DNA of 64,000 nucleotides. Origin: Hippasteria phrygiana (Eukaryota; Echinodermata; Asteroidea; Valvatida; Goniasteridae). The notes below the pieces were generated by a model. The model worked only from the letters and a program-made list of their open reading frames with translations. It was not told where the DNA came from and did not search any database. Shown here in pieces: positions 42,056-53,714 of the stretch. Made by a program: the position numbers and the translations under genes. How positions within the stretch are numbered: the stretch's first letter is position 1; each line of letters begins with the position of its first letter. The stretch is taken from positions 186,001 through 250,000 of the forward strand of contig JAZGUH010000402.1 of the NCBI GenBank assembly GCA_037893225.1, written 5' to 3'.

Positions 42056-42465
42056 TGTGCGAGGACAATGCTTTGTGTTTCCTATTGTTCCTTTAACATA
42101 ACCCAACCCCATAGACTAAGCACGTACTTCTACGTGCGAGGACCGATTTCAACAAAAGACTTGACGTGCGAGGACTGAAAGGTTTCTTTGTATTTCCTTT
42201 CTCCTCTTGTCCTCGGAGATATATACAGAACCTGTACATGTAGTTGTACTTTCCCAATCCGAGGACAATGCTTTGTGTTTCGTATTGTTCCTTGAATATA
42301 CATGTAACCCAACCACATAGACTAAGCACATGTATACTTCTACTTGCGAGGACCGATTTGAACACGAGATTTGACTTGCGAGGACTGAAAGGTTTCTTTG
42401 TATTTCCTTTCTCATAAGATCTTGTCCTCGGAAGTATACAGAACCTGTACACACAAACATTTTCA
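42055..42465. repeat. tandem duplication, unit about 230 bp
   Basis: The block CGAGGACAATGCTTTGTGTTTC, ACCCAACC-CATAGACTAAGCAC, GCGAGGACTGAAAGGTTTCTTTG, AGAACCTGTACA occurs twice, starting near 42,059 and 42,260. A third, partial copy is at 55,995-56,115. The long minus-strand open frame across it is explained by the repetition. Confidence 0.75.
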
Positions 42466-43059
42466 GAAGTTGACCAGTGGGGAGGGGGATCTTCTAGCAC
42501 ATTGTGAAATTGCTGTCCTGTGGGGTTTTCTGTACAACAAAAAAGACGAGAGCTATATGTCTGTTTGATAAACAGATCATATGGCTTTTCCGAGTTGTTT
42601 TTATATGCGTCTAAGCCTTTTTGAGTATAGAAGAAAATTAATAACATTTTAAAAATCATAGAAAATCAGCCGATGACGTCATCATGACGTCCCTTCGGAT
42701 TTGGCATGTTAGTGACAATATCTGCCTACCCACCAATTTTTGTGACGATCGGACCTACCCTTATATGTGTTTAAAAAAAAGCACATTTTTGATGACGTCA
42801 TCATGACGTCACGAATTGTTCACATTTATATGTAAGTATCTATGAGCTAACAAACCTATTACAAAAAGAATTTCGAAATTAGCATGTTCTGTTGTCGAGG
42901 TATGGCTCCAAGGTTCAAAAACTGAAACATTACCATATTAATGTATGATGACGTCACGTCAATTTTCATCTACAACACAAGTCGGTCTACCAACAAAACA
43001 AGTTTGAGCTTAATCGGACCTATGGTTCTGTAAAATCATTTTAAAACTTTTTCAACCTG

Positions 43060-43074
43060 CCGCTAGAGGGCGCT
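43060..43074 (+). promoter_or_regulatory. CTCF-like motif, copy 1
   Basis: CCGCTAGAGGGCGCT agrees with the CTCF core consensus except at the third base. The same 15 bases occur at 44,367-44,381, on either side of the tandem array. Confidence 0.4.
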
Positions 43075-43179
43075 CTTACATTTTATGACGTCACCGGTAA
43101 TTTTTCTGTGAAGTACAACCTAGCCGGAGACTAACATCGTTGAAAGCAAGTTAACATCTGTTTCCATTTTAAGATTATG

Positions 43180-44140
43180 AGGCACTTCCGGTTTCAACCG
43201 GAAGGAAGGGTCACGTGATTTTGCACATAATATAACAAATGAAAACCCTGGATTATTCTTATCAGTTCCCGTAAAAAGCAAAATAAGATCTCTCTTGATT
43301 GATCTATATTGATTTTTAAAGATTAAAATTTCAAATTATAAGGCACTTCCGGTTTGAACCGGAAGCAAGGGTCACCTGACTTTGCACGTAATATCAAAAA
43401 TGAAGACCCTGGATTATTCTATCAGTTCCCGTAAAAAGCAAAATAAGATCTCTCTCGATTGATTTTATATTGATTTTCAAAGATTAATGTTCAAATTATA
43501 AGGCACTTCCGGTTTGGACCGGAAGAAACGGTCATGTGACTTTGCAAGTAATAATAAAAATGAAGACCCTGGATTATTCTATCAGTTCCCGTAAAAAGCA
43601 AAATAAGATCTCTCTTGATTGATCTATATTGATTTTTAAAGATTAAAATTTCAAATTATAAGGCACTTCCGGTTTGAACCGGAAGCAAGGGTCACCTGAC
43701 TTTGCACGTAATATCAAAAATGAAGACCCTGGATTATTCTATCAGTTCCCGTAAAAAGCAAAATAAGATCTCTCTCGATTGATTTTATATTGATTTTCAA
43801 AGATTAATGTTCAAATTATAAGGCACTTCCGGTTTGGACCGGAAGAAACGGTCATGTGACTTTGCACGTAATAATAAAAATGAAGACCCTGGATTATTCT
43901 ATCAGTTCCCGTAAAAAGCAAAATAAGATCTCTCTTGATTGATCTATATTGATTTTTAAAGATTAAAATTTCAAATTATAAGGCACTTCCGGTTTGAACC
44001 GGAAGCAAGGGTCACCTGACTTTGCACGTAATATCAAAAATGAAGACCCTGGATTATTCTATCAGTTCCCGTAAAAGGCAAAATCAGATCTCTCTCGATT
44101 GATTTTATATTGATTTTCAAAGATTAAATCTAGAAATCTT
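43180..44140. repeat. 160-bp tandem array with 320-bp dimer order
   Basis: AGGCACTTCCGG recurs at 43,341, 43,501, 43,661, 43,821 and 43,981, exactly 160 bp apart. A first, diverged unit is at 43,180. Type A units (GTTTGAACCGGAAGCAAGGG) alternate with type B units (GTTTGGACCGGAAGAAACGG) as A-B-A-B-A, so the real period is 320 bp and copies of one type are almost identical. Each unit has CTTCCGGTT-TG-AACCGGAAG or a close variant, a mirrored pair of ETS-type GGAA cores. Confidence 0.9.
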
Positions 44141-44366
44141 TGATTGCTTGTAATCCAATATTTGATGACGTCATCGTGACGTCATCATCAGAAAGCTTGA
44201 GAGCTTTGTTAACTATGCTATCTGAAACAAATATCTGGATTATATCTCTCGCAGTTGCTTTTTCAGCAATTTTTGAAGCCGATTACATACATTAATTATA
44301 AAGTGATTTCAGCAAACTTCGCCACAGACATCAACTGATTATTCATTTTAAACATTTTTTAACCTG

Positions 44367-44381
44367 CCGCTAGAGGGCGCT
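44367..44381 (+). promoter_or_regulatory. CTCF-like motif, copy 2
   Basis: Identical to 43,060-43,074. It lies in a longer direct repeat (about 43,050-43,220 against 44,357-44,525). Confidence 0.4.
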
Positions 44382-44920
44382 CGAACATTTTATGACGTCA
44401 CAAATATTTTTTTTGTGAAGTGCAACCTGGGCGGAGACTAACATCGTTGAAAGCAAGTTCATGTCTTTTCCACTTTCAAATTACAGGGCACTTCCAGTTT
44501 GGACCAGAAGGAAGGGTCACGTGATTTGACGCACACGAGATAAAATGAAGATCTTAAATTTTACTATCAATTCCCACAAAAATCAAGTTCCGGTCTCTCA
44601 TTTTATATTGATTTTCAAAGATTAAATCTATTAATCTTTAATTGCTTGTAATTTGATACATGATACATGACGTCATCATGACGTCAGAGTAATATGCACG
44701 AGTTCAGTACAGGGTCTCAGTCTATGCAAACTCTCATTAAGATTGAAGTCTGTTTAATGGCAAAAGTGGCGGCGAGAATAAAACGTGTGCTTTGTCTATG
44801 GAATTTTTGATAGAAGAACAAGAAGAAGGAGAAGAAAGAAAAAAAAATCAGAACAAAAACAAAGGCTTTTCCAAACAATTTTGGAAAAGCCAATAATGAC
44901 TTGTGATATTGTCCTTTCAG

Positions 44921-45033
44921 ATTACAGAATTGCACCAATTGGTGTAGCGACTGCAGTGGCCGATCTGCGGATAATCTCTTTGTCTCATTGGACTCCTGTG
45001 ATGAGTGGAAGAAGCTAGTGGGTATATATCAAC
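44921..45033 (+). CDS. receptor gene, exon a (Cys-rich ectodomain)
   Basis: Acceptor GTCCTTTCAG and donor AACGTAAGC border 113 bp with one open frame in the needed phase: LQNCTNWCSDCSGRSADNL and on to EWKKLVGIYQ. Four cysteines and an N-linked glycosylation site (NCT) suggest an extracellular, disulphide-bonded segment. It ends with one base of a codon, completed by two bases at 45,981. Upstream exons must exist but were not found. The fold is unassigned. Confidence 0.5.
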
Positions 45034-45980
45034 GTAAGCCTAGTATTATATGTACTTGTATTTCTGAGGCTAGATTTACAACTTTGGAATATTCAAGCCC
45101 AAAAATTACAATGAAGTTACATGTATCATAAACTGCTACAAACCCTTTGCGAAAAATTCACATTTGTAATTGACATGAAATCTATTAGCTAAATTCAGTG
45201 TTTTTTATTTGCTCAAACAGAATGTCATGTTTGTGTGTGGTTGTACATGTAGCTCATTCCTAGCCTACGCAATAAGCTTGGTGTTCATTTGTTAGTCATG
45301 ACCACTAGTTTTTAGAAAATGATGTTCAAAGTCAGTAAACTTGAAATTACACCCTCAGTGCAATTATAAAATCACCCCAAAGCAATATTTTCAGACTGCA
45401 TTTACTGTTAAAAGGAGTATATATACATGTACATCATTTGCTTTTGCTGTAATTTTATAAATGGATACTAATACATGTATGTGGGTTAGTTTTGTTATAG
45501 CTACATATAGCAAATACTATAACACTGACCCGTTTAAAGTTTTGTGCACATAGATGCTGGGAAAACAGAGATAAAAAAAAAAAGTTTTAGTAGTCTGGTT
45601 CCGTGACCCTACTTTAGACAAAACAGAGCAATTTATAGAGTCAGGGAATTATCAGGTTGGGGAATGTAGACTACAATGTATTTCCAATGATTGTCGGCTG
45701 ACAATCGTCGGGAAAAACTAAATAAATTTCCACTTCTCTTGAAAACGACAGCACACCACGTGCCATGATTTCACAGGATGCTTAAGTCTAGTATGGTGTT
45801 TGGTTATTTATAGTTTTATACTACATTGTACATAACATGTACCTTTAAAACTTGGAGATGTTAAAAATTGACTTCCTGATTGTTTCTGTCTGTAAATTCA
45901 AATGCCATTTGGAGACTTTTTGGGTCGTCAAGCCATGTCACCCGACTTGTTTTCTTCATGTTTGCTTTTTTTTTTCTCAG
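45034..45980. other. intron with dispersed-repeat sequence
   Basis: About 45,420-45,610 is a repeat found inverted at about 56,150-56,320 (CATAGATGCTGGGAAAACA and neighbours). Confidence 0.5.
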
Positions 45981-46194
45981 ATGTGTTCAATTGTCCCCCC
46001 TCGTCTTCATATGTGGCATGCATCAGTGCCAACAATGACGGTCTCAGCAGAAGGTGTACATTCAGCAATCGGAGTGACTTGGTGTGCTTCTCCCAGGAAA
46101 ACGACGACATCCATATCTGGACTGAAACCAGCAATGACAATCCCCTGTCGTTGATGCTGCTGGAGGAAACGTGCCCCAGCTGTTCCTGCTCAAC
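45981..46194 (+). CDS. receptor gene, exon b (Cys-rich ectodomain)
   Basis: A strong acceptor (GCTTTTTTTTTTCTCAG) and donor (CAACGTAATT) border 214 bp. It encodes 70 residues, VFNCPPSSSYVACISANND to EETCPSCSCS, with seven cysteines and an N-glycosylation site (NRS). Start and end phases match exons a and c. Together with the stalk and membrane exons it forms the ectodomain of a type I protein. The cysteine pattern is not one I can name with confidence. Confidence 0.6.
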
Positions 46195-46836
46195 GTAATT
46201 TCAGTTTGTTTTCAATAATCCATCATCGATTGTATCAGATAGTTAGGGGACATGTAGCGTCTCAGAGGCTCCCAAGTTGGGCTACAAAAAACAATCATCC
46301 TAAAATTACATGTATGATGTACCATACATGTATACATTGTATTTGGAAAGGTCATAAAAAAGTACATTTAGGATATAATAATGTTCCAGACCATCCTTTT
46401 AAAATGCACTGTTTGTCTGAAAATCATTGACGAAAATACTTTTGGGGATGAAAGTTTGGTTCAGAAAAGACTGTTGGAAACTGAGTAGTACTATGTGCGG
46501 TTTTTGTTGATTTGTAGACAAATGGCAAATTTTGTCAGCTAGTTTTCAAAATTGTCAACTAATTTCCCCTCAAACCGATTAGACGGTATAGTTCTGCCGT
46601 GAACTCAATAAATAATGCAAAGAAGAAGCAGTTTTAATTTCAAGAACAAAATTATCAATTTAATTAGGGCGCAACCCCCTACATGTACAATAAAAGGAAA
46701 TACTTCATGTAGTAATAAGATAGTCGTACTGTATTTATTCAATTTTGTTCAAAACAAACAAAGTTCCTTTAACCCCCTACCGAGGGGCGTCACCCCCTGC
46801 AACATAAAAAAAGAGGCACGGATCTGTGCCTGTTAA
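46195..46836. other. intron, nothing recognised
   Basis: AT-rich, with no supported feature before the MITE. Confidence 0.45.
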
Positions 46837-47115
46837 CCCTTGCGTACGGATGATGCAAATATGCGCAAAAAAACAAGCGCCACCAGGCCGGATGACGCAA
46901 TTGGCAGCCGTTTGTGCAGTTTCAATCCATTGTTGGGTTAAACAGTGCCACCAGGCCGGATGACGCCATTGGCCGCTGTTTGTGCGGTTTCAATCCATTG
47001 TTGGATTATTGTGTATAGGTTACGCTTGACTGCAGAAACACATTGTAGCGGTTCGCTTGGCTGCCAGAGCCGCCGCAGCACCCAGACGTCTCCCGTAAAA
47101 TACCGTACTCAAGGG
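46837..47115. mobile_element. TTAA-flanked MITE, family 2
   Basis: TTAA at 46,833-46,836 and 47,116-47,119. The ends CCCTTGCGTACGG and CCGTACTCAAGGG are inverted, with one mismatch. CCC termini with TTAA point to piggyBac-type origin. Inside is a tandem duplication of about 68 bp (GCCACCAGGCCGGATGACGC at about 46,879 and 46,947). Confidence 0.75.
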
Positions 47116-47119
47116 TTAA

Positions 47120-48530
47120 TGTACATGTGTCGTTTCGCATAAAACACACCATGATCCATTAACACGGCATGGATCAGCAAATCCCACCATTTTCCAGCTT
47201 TTGCATTGTTATTCAAACGTTTTTCCCCCTGGTGCTGACTTCCTTTGTTATGGAGAGTAAAGGCAAAAACAAAATACAAAAAGTCAGTTCAACAGTTTTT
47301 GTATCATTTCCCTTGTCAAGCATAATTTTCAGCGCAAACTGTGCAAGAAAGAAATGTCCCGATTGCTTAGAATTTGCCATTTACTATTTGTACTAACCAA
47401 AAATCCAATTAGCAATGTTGTCTGATACATGTAGATTTCCCCATCCAGTACCAGGAAAATTACAAGCAAACTTTCTTTTTCAGTAAATTTACTGCATTCA
47501 ATTTTGTTTTCGTGCAAACATGATTTTTACACAATGTACATGTAGTCATTCTATTCTATTTTTAGGCACTCAAAACTACATTTTCATCATCCTTAAGTTG
47601 AAATTCCACTGTCTATTTCCTAATGGTGCAATCAAATTAAGACTAATATTGGACAGTGTCAAATTGAAAGGTACATGTAACAAAGGTTTGTGAAAAAAGG
47701 CCTTCATGTATGAAAGTAAATATTGTTCTGTTTCCCTTGGCATAGGGTTGGATAGGCTCACATTTATTTCAATATGGACAATAACGTTTAATTCCCACAC
47801 ATTTTTCGAGAAATGTTTGTGATTCTTTTTCTTCAATATCGGCACCAAAACATAAGACAAGACGTGCAGCTTATCCAATGACCTGTACATGTACATGTAA
47901 CACTGCAAATGTTTGTGGAAGCCCTGTTCATTTTCCCACCACAAAACCCCAACAACTGAGTTTTGCCATAACCCTGAGATCTCCATCTTTAACCCTGGTT
48001 GTGAGCAGGGTTTAATGAACTCTCGGGTAATGGCTAACCCGGCGCGGAAAAAAGCGTAGTGGGAACGCTCCTGCCAAACTGGGTATCTCGGGGTTAAGAC
48101 TTGCCTTACCCCTGAGATACAGATGTACAACCCAGAGATTTTCGCAATTCCAAACGCGCATGCACACATTGTGATTGACGATTTATTTTTGAGAGATAAA
48201 CAGTTCCCCAGACGCATGCAAAGTCACAGAAAAAAGTTCTTGTTTTGAAATAAATTTGGAATTTTTTTTTACGGCATTGTAGTTTAAGATGTTTTGTATG
48301 CTTAAACTTTTGTGCGAACAAAAGTTTCCATCTTCTTTTTAATTAGATGCAAAATTGCAGAATTCAGTTTTGATTATCTTGTCACGCACAGATTTGTGTG
48401 CAATTATCTGCTTTGTTTCTCTCCCAAAACCAAATCATTGAATCTGATGTGCCCAAGTGCCACTATTGTTACAGCCTATTCAGGGCAATAGAACAAAATT
48501 AAACATTTTCGTTATTTTTTGAAGCAAAAG
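47120..48530. other. intron, nothing firm
   Basis: The long minus-strand open frame at 47,576-48,217 has no motif I know. TTAACCCTGG near 47,989 and CGGGGTTAA near 48,088 may be ends of another short TTAA element. Confidence 0.4.
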
Positions 48531-48616
48531 GCCAACATTTCCTTTACCATCCACAATGGCAACGACACTTCCAACCATCGATGCCAAACCTACACCGGAC
48601 ATGACAACAGCAGCAG
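48531..48616 (+). CDS. receptor gene, exon c (Thr/Pro stalk)
   Basis: 86 bp between a T-rich acceptor (GTTATTTTTTGAAGCAAAAG) and a donor (CAGGTATTG). The phase-matched frame reads PTFPLPSTMATTLPTID and then AKPTPDMTTAA, a Thr/Pro-rich mucin-like stalk suited to O-glycosylation. It joins exon b (two bases left) and exon d (one base left) without gaps or stops. Confidence 0.55.
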
Positions 48617-48813
48617 GTATTGAACTTCAACATTTACATTAGAAATTTGATGAAAGTTATAATAATTCCTCAACACTTTCATAAGGGGCAGGGCACATTA
48701 ACAATTGGCCCTTTTTCAGTTTAGAATTGGAGTTTTTCCACTGTTTTCCACTGTACTTAAAGATGCTACATGTATGTCCGTACTCAGACTGAAAGTACAT
48801 GTATAATAGATTA

Positions 48814-49024
48814 TTATACACATATTGACTGGCAATGAGGTCACTAGTGCACGTCTATGCGCCCCCGAGGGACTGTGAGTGACCAGAAGAGGGTCCTATT
48901 TCCCGAGGCCAAAGGTCGAGCGAAATAGGACTGTCTTCTGGTCACTCACAGGCCCGGGGGGGGGGGGGGGGGGCATAGACGTGCACTAGTGACCGAATTA
49001 TGCCAGTCCATATGTGTTTTATAA
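48814..49024. repeat. fold-back element with G-run
   Basis: CACTAGTGCACGTCTATGC at 48,842-48,860 is inverted at 48,973-48,991. GTGAGTGACCAGAAGA and its inverse form the inner arms. The outer ends TTATACACATATTGACTGGC and GCCAGTCCATATGTGTTTTA also pair. A G15-17 run breaks the right arm. Confidence 0.75.
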
Positions 49025-49429
49025 TTCAACAATAAGCAATTCAACTATTAAAGGAATGCTTTTAGTTTCCCTTTATTCAGTGTTTGAGTTGCTTTTCACT
49101 GTTCACATCATGTTAGTGTACGCTTAGTGATTATGAATAATGCCACACATCCATGAGTGAGGGCGCTGTAACCTGTCATCAAATTACATGACATTGACAT
49201 GCATTTAGTTCACGCTGACGCAAATTTCATGCACTAGACTATATTAGTGAATCCCACGTGACCGTGTTTCAGCCAACCAGGATAAAGAACCATCAGATGG
49301 TGTGTTATGAAAAAATACATTTCCCCCTTTTTAGGAATTGTAAAAGAAAACTGAACTTTTGAATAAAAAAAAACACTCACTTCACTGTGCACTCTATTTG
49401 TTCCTCCTAAAATTCCTAAAATGTATTGG

Positions 49430-49620
49430 GAACCCCCCCTCCCCGCCCGAACAAAGACCCTGACAATTTTGGAAACCGCCAACATTGGGCAAGATAGCTC
49501 ATACAGTTGGTAGAGCTCCAGAGGTCACAGGTTCAAATCCCACTCCTGCTAGTTTTCTTTGTTTGCTTTGAAAATTTATTCAAAATTACCTAGTCAGTTT
49601 CCCTTGTGGTTTGTTTTTAA
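49430..49620 (+). mobile_element. tRNA-derived SINE copy 4 (diverged)
   Basis: The tRNA-like part at 49,488-49,551 has a 3-base insertion in the A-box region (TAGCTCATACAGTTGG) and a short anticodon arm. Flanks GAACAAAGACCCTGACAATT and TTTCCCTTGTGG match the other copies. Confidence 0.75.
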
Positions 49621-49817
49621 CGAAGAAATATAATCACAGGAAATCTTGTATGGCATAGCAGAACTATTTACATGTTCTCAGAAAATATGTGTGCTTCAGA
49701 AGCTTCATGATAGTATGAAACTGTCGGCGCCTTTTTCCCATTGTAATTTTCAAAGCTGTCGTAGCTTGGATTTGAAAAGAATTTTTTTATATTTGCTTAC
49801 AAAAACATAATATTTAG

Positions 49818-49941
49818 GCAACACAAAAGGGCCAGACTTAATTGTCATCATAGCAGCTGCAGTCGGTGGATGCCTTCTGCTAATTTTCGTCATCATCAGC
49901 TTTGTCTGCTACCAGAGAAAACGTCGGGGGAAAAACGGAAA
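49818..49941 (+). CDS. receptor gene, exon d (transmembrane)
   Basis: The acceptor ends ATATTTAG and the donor is GGAAAGTAAGT, a near-ideal site. The 124 bp encode NTKGPDL, a membrane helix (IVIIAAAVGGCLLLIFVIIS, then FVCY) and a basic stop-transfer segment (QRKRRGKNGK). This defines a type I single-pass protein with the N-terminus outside. Phase matches the stalk exon before it and the putative tail exon at 53,715. Confidence 0.75.
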
Positions 49942-52630
49942 GTAAGTACATAGAAATTGGTCCATTGTGGTCCATTTTGAAAGTAAACTATAACACTGCG
50001 TGATAAAAACCACGTGATGCTGATTATTGATAGTGGATTTTATAGAAACCCGTGATTGGATGTATTTAATTAAAAATAGGAATGATGATTGCTAATGTGC
50101 CCATTTGTATATGGCTTGTGTTTGGCTGGCCCACGTCCACTTCATAGTGATTGTCATAATTGTGACCGGCTCTGCAAAAAGGGCTATTATGTCTCAAAAT
50201 TTTAAAAATGAGTTATATATGTATACATGTAGTTGAACTACATTTTTTGTTCTCGAGATATCGTGACATTACTCATATTTTCCCAATTTAACGGAAGTGC
50301 ATTTAGAAATAAAGGCCTTTAAACACAAAAAGTGCAAAGAAATAAGATAGAAATAATTTTTATCAACATTTATCTTTTCATCTTTATTCATCAATATTAA
50401 TGTTTCTGAAAATTCATTCTGAAAATATAGATGTAAAAGAAGCCAACAAGAAGACTTGAAGATTGTTTCCCTCATTTCACATAAAACTGCCCTGTGTGTG
50501 TTTTCACAGAGTGCGACATACCCCTTTTTGCAGAGCCAGTCACATATGGTGTCTACTTTTATGAAACTATGGTGTGGATGTAGGCTTTCACAAATGTCAG
50601 ACTGTTGTGATGTGCAACATTTCCAAAGAAGCAGTAATTTAAAAATGGCCAAAAAATGGAATTTGCTGCAGTTTTGCCCTTTTTTCTTAAATTGTTGTTA
50701 GAAGATATGGTCTCAACATCCAGGAAGGGAATGACTAACTCTTTCTTTGTTACAGATAATCCTCCTGACAAACCCTCTTGGGGTTTCTTGCTTCCTTTGA
50801 TGTCTTCCCCTTGCCACATCCCTTGCCTAATTACCACCTCCTTCTAACCTCCACCTTTTGTTACACTCCTTTGTTTCCCTAGCTTCATCCCTCCTATCTC
50901 AACCCACCCCCCCTTTCATCCTCACCCAAACCACACTCCTGTGTTCCTTGCTGTCCCCTCCCCTCTCTGTACTCCCTTTGATGTTCACCCACTGCCTCTC
51001 TCCCTTGGTTCTTAATCTCTCTTTTGTGTTTCTCCATCCATGCCTGTGTATCCCCCACATGTTTGTTTCTTGTACCACTGTCATTTGCCTTTGAGAAAGA
51101 ACTTGCTTATAAAAGTTTGAAACGTTAGGCCAGCTTATTTTGTTGATATTGTAATTTAGTCTTCCAAAGTATATAATTGGTGTAACATTACCACTTCTCC
51201 TTTGCCAACAACAATATTTTCTTTCATTGTTAAAGATTCAAATAATCGCATGAAACTAATGCAACATTATTTTCCACACATGACCTTTGTTGAACCCATT
51301 TTACTTAAACCCACAAGAATTAATAACATATTGAAGACAATTACGGGGGCCATTCAAAATTGTCAATGTTTCAAAATTTATTTATTTATTATTTATTTAT
51401 TTATTATTATTTTTTTAAATATTTTTTTTTAAATGTGGGTGGGTCAAGGAAAATTATTAAAAATCGAAATTTACTTTTCAATAAAAAAATAAAGAACAAT
51501 TTAAGAAATGCTCTTTTGACTTAACAATTCCACTCCTGCATTTCGATTCGTTTGTTTTTTCAACCCTATACCCGTACGGCCTATGCGTAGTCTTGGACGT
51601 TGCATCATCCGTTGTTCAACAGAGTGGTTATTCTATACATGTACTTCATAGACTGTTCTTACATGTACATGTATAGCTTTTTGGCATTTGGCACCGCACT
51701 GCCGTACCAGGCTGCACATTATTAGCATGAAGGAAGAAACATCATCTTACAATGACTGCCATAGTCTTTGCTTTAAATGTACAATTGAAGCATAGCTAAA
51801 TTCCTCTTTTTCGCCAAAAACACTTGGCAAATGCTTTATGTAATGTCCTTCAAACATTCAAAACGATGACGTAATGTTTGTATATAATCACAATACATTT
51901 TTTAAAGTATTTGAAATGTAAATTACCAGAAGTCATGCATTAAAATATACTCAATCGAGTACGCAATGTAGACTGGTTCCTGTCTCTATTCCTCCCAAAT
52001 TATACCACAGCAGAGACGGGAACCGTGCTAATAACCATACACGTTGCTTGCACGTTGCGAAGCCCTGGGAAAACGATACATGTACATGCATGATTTTTAC
52101 ACGAATGTCAACTTCAAAAGGAGTATTGTGTGGCTTCAACTTCAAGAATTTCGGAAGTTGTTGAAAAAATTTACTTGTGACTTGACTTTAAAAAAAGTTG
52201 GCTACAACACTGGCCCGCTACGTGGGTATGGTGGACCATTCCTCCATATGGGTGGACGATCTGAGTGGCGATATTGTGACAGAGAGCTTTGGCCATGTTA
52301 AGTTTTTGAAAGTTGTTTATGCATTTGTACATTAGGATTTTAAGATCGCTAACCTTTCACAACATTTTTATCATGCCGTAATTTGTAGACGATTTTGTAG
52401 ATCGACTACGAAAAAAATCAGTATCGCCAGCACTAGGTCAGAAACTCAGAAGCTGATTATGAAACACAAGAAGTCATCAGGGCACATGTTCAAGCGGGGG
52501 AGACCCACAGCTGCATCATGCCTTCATGAAATTGGATGGCAAAATCAATATTTTAAGATCGAAAATTTGGGTGGGTGGGTTGGTGGGTGGGTAAAAAAAA
52601 TCCAACCAAATAAATAAATAAATAAATATT
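49942..52630. other. intron, nothing recognised
   Basis: Contains a CT-rich stretch at 50,830-51,075 and an AT microsatellite at 51,380-51,440. No exon or repeat family firmly seen. Confidence 0.45.
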
Positions 52631-52634
52631 TTAA

Positions 52635-52983
52635 CCAGTTCGCGCCGGGATTATTTTTGCCGAAAATGTCTATTTTCCAAAAATCTAAAATATAGCAGCC
52701 AACTTCTGATATACAGCCAAACGCCACAAATACCGATTTGCAAGAGTCATTTCAACAGTACATGTATATAAAATATTAGCGTAAATTGTAGAACAACAGG
52801 CCGTGCACAGCGGCCAAGTTCAAGTTCAACACACGGTCTGCCTCCACAGACTTTGTGTGTATTGTGTACAAAACAAATGAGGGATTAGCGTGTTGAGACG
52901 TCACCCAGAGATTTGTACCCATCAGCCATGCCCTTGTATAAAAACAGCCAGATCGTGTGAACACGTCCTCTGACGCGAACTGG
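52635..52983. mobile_element. TTAA-flanked MITE, family 1 copy b
   Basis: TTAA at 52,631-52,634 and 52,984-52,987. The ends CCAGTTCGCGCCGGGATTAT and ACGCGAACTGG match copy a at 30,994-31,207; this copy is 135 bp longer. Confidence 0.75.
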
Positions 52984-52987
52984 TTAA

Positions 52988-53714
52988 AAAATAGAAAATT
53001 CTGAATGGCTCCTAATTCTAATAAAATTTCAAAAAGTTAGTTCCCACATTCCAAAATGGTCCTCATCCCGCAACAAGCCTAACTTGATGAAAAAAGTTGT
53101 GTCAAGAAAAGACAAATTGCTTTGAACAGTCTATTTGTAGACAATGTAAAAACCAAACTGAAGCTTGAAGAAAATATATAATTTCAAGATGAGTATGAAC
53201 ATTTTAATCATTATAAAGTACTTTCTGGGCACACACAAAATTGTCAATTTCTTTTCTGTAACTTTTAAAGCCACATTTGTTGCGATATGAGCTTTGAAGC
53301 AAAAGAACCTCAAGTAATGTATCAATGTACCAGTTGGAAAAAGTCCCCATCTTATTCACCGCCAACCCCACCCTGCCCCCCACCCACCCTGCCCCCCACC
53401 CGCATCCCAAACCCCTCCCATTGATGCTTTAAAAAAAATGTTCTACCTGTTTTTTCTATTCATTTTCCACTTATAAACACCTCACAAAGGGCGTATTCGA
53501 AACCCCGTTCTCGGGTAACCCGTGTTCTCTCAGGCTGGTTGCCAAATAAGGAGCGTCAAAAGAGCGTGTGCACCCTATACTTTCCATGGACGGGCTACTA
53601 AATTATGCGCTAAATTGAAATAAATTTCCATACTAATTAGCTACAGCAGTGCTTGCAAGCATGGCGTGCTGTTACATAACATGGTCATTTTCACGGCGTG
53701 CCCTTGCAGATTAG
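52988..53714. other. non-coding stretch, nothing recognised
   Basis: Includes a CCCACCCTGCCCC repeat near 53,370-53,400. No gene supported. Confidence 0.4.

Larger units (their letters stand above)
42661..44690. promoter_or_regulatory. cluster of ten TGACGTCA sites
   Basis: Perfect palindromes start at 42,674, 42,793, 42,804, 42,949, 43,086, 44,166, 44,177, 44,393, 44,668 and 44,679. Three pairs are exactly 11 bp apart, and 42,674 is paired at 11 bp with a one-base variant. TGACGTCA is the CREB/ATF consensus. No gene lies in the block; binding is inference. Confidence 0.7.

Noticed and set aside
42093..42659. 188-codon minus-strand frame
   Set aside because: It spans a tandem duplication of a dispersed repeat, and the repeated peptides mirror the DNA duplication.
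43180..44140. CRISPR array
   Set aside because: The 160-bp units are continuous tandem copies without unique spacers, in animal DNA.
47576..48217. 213-codon minus-strand frame
   Set aside because: No recognisable domain, and it includes short-repeat sequence and TACATGTA words.
50269..50652. 127-codon minus-strand frame
   Set aside because: No motif; it lies in an intron with composition like its surroundings.
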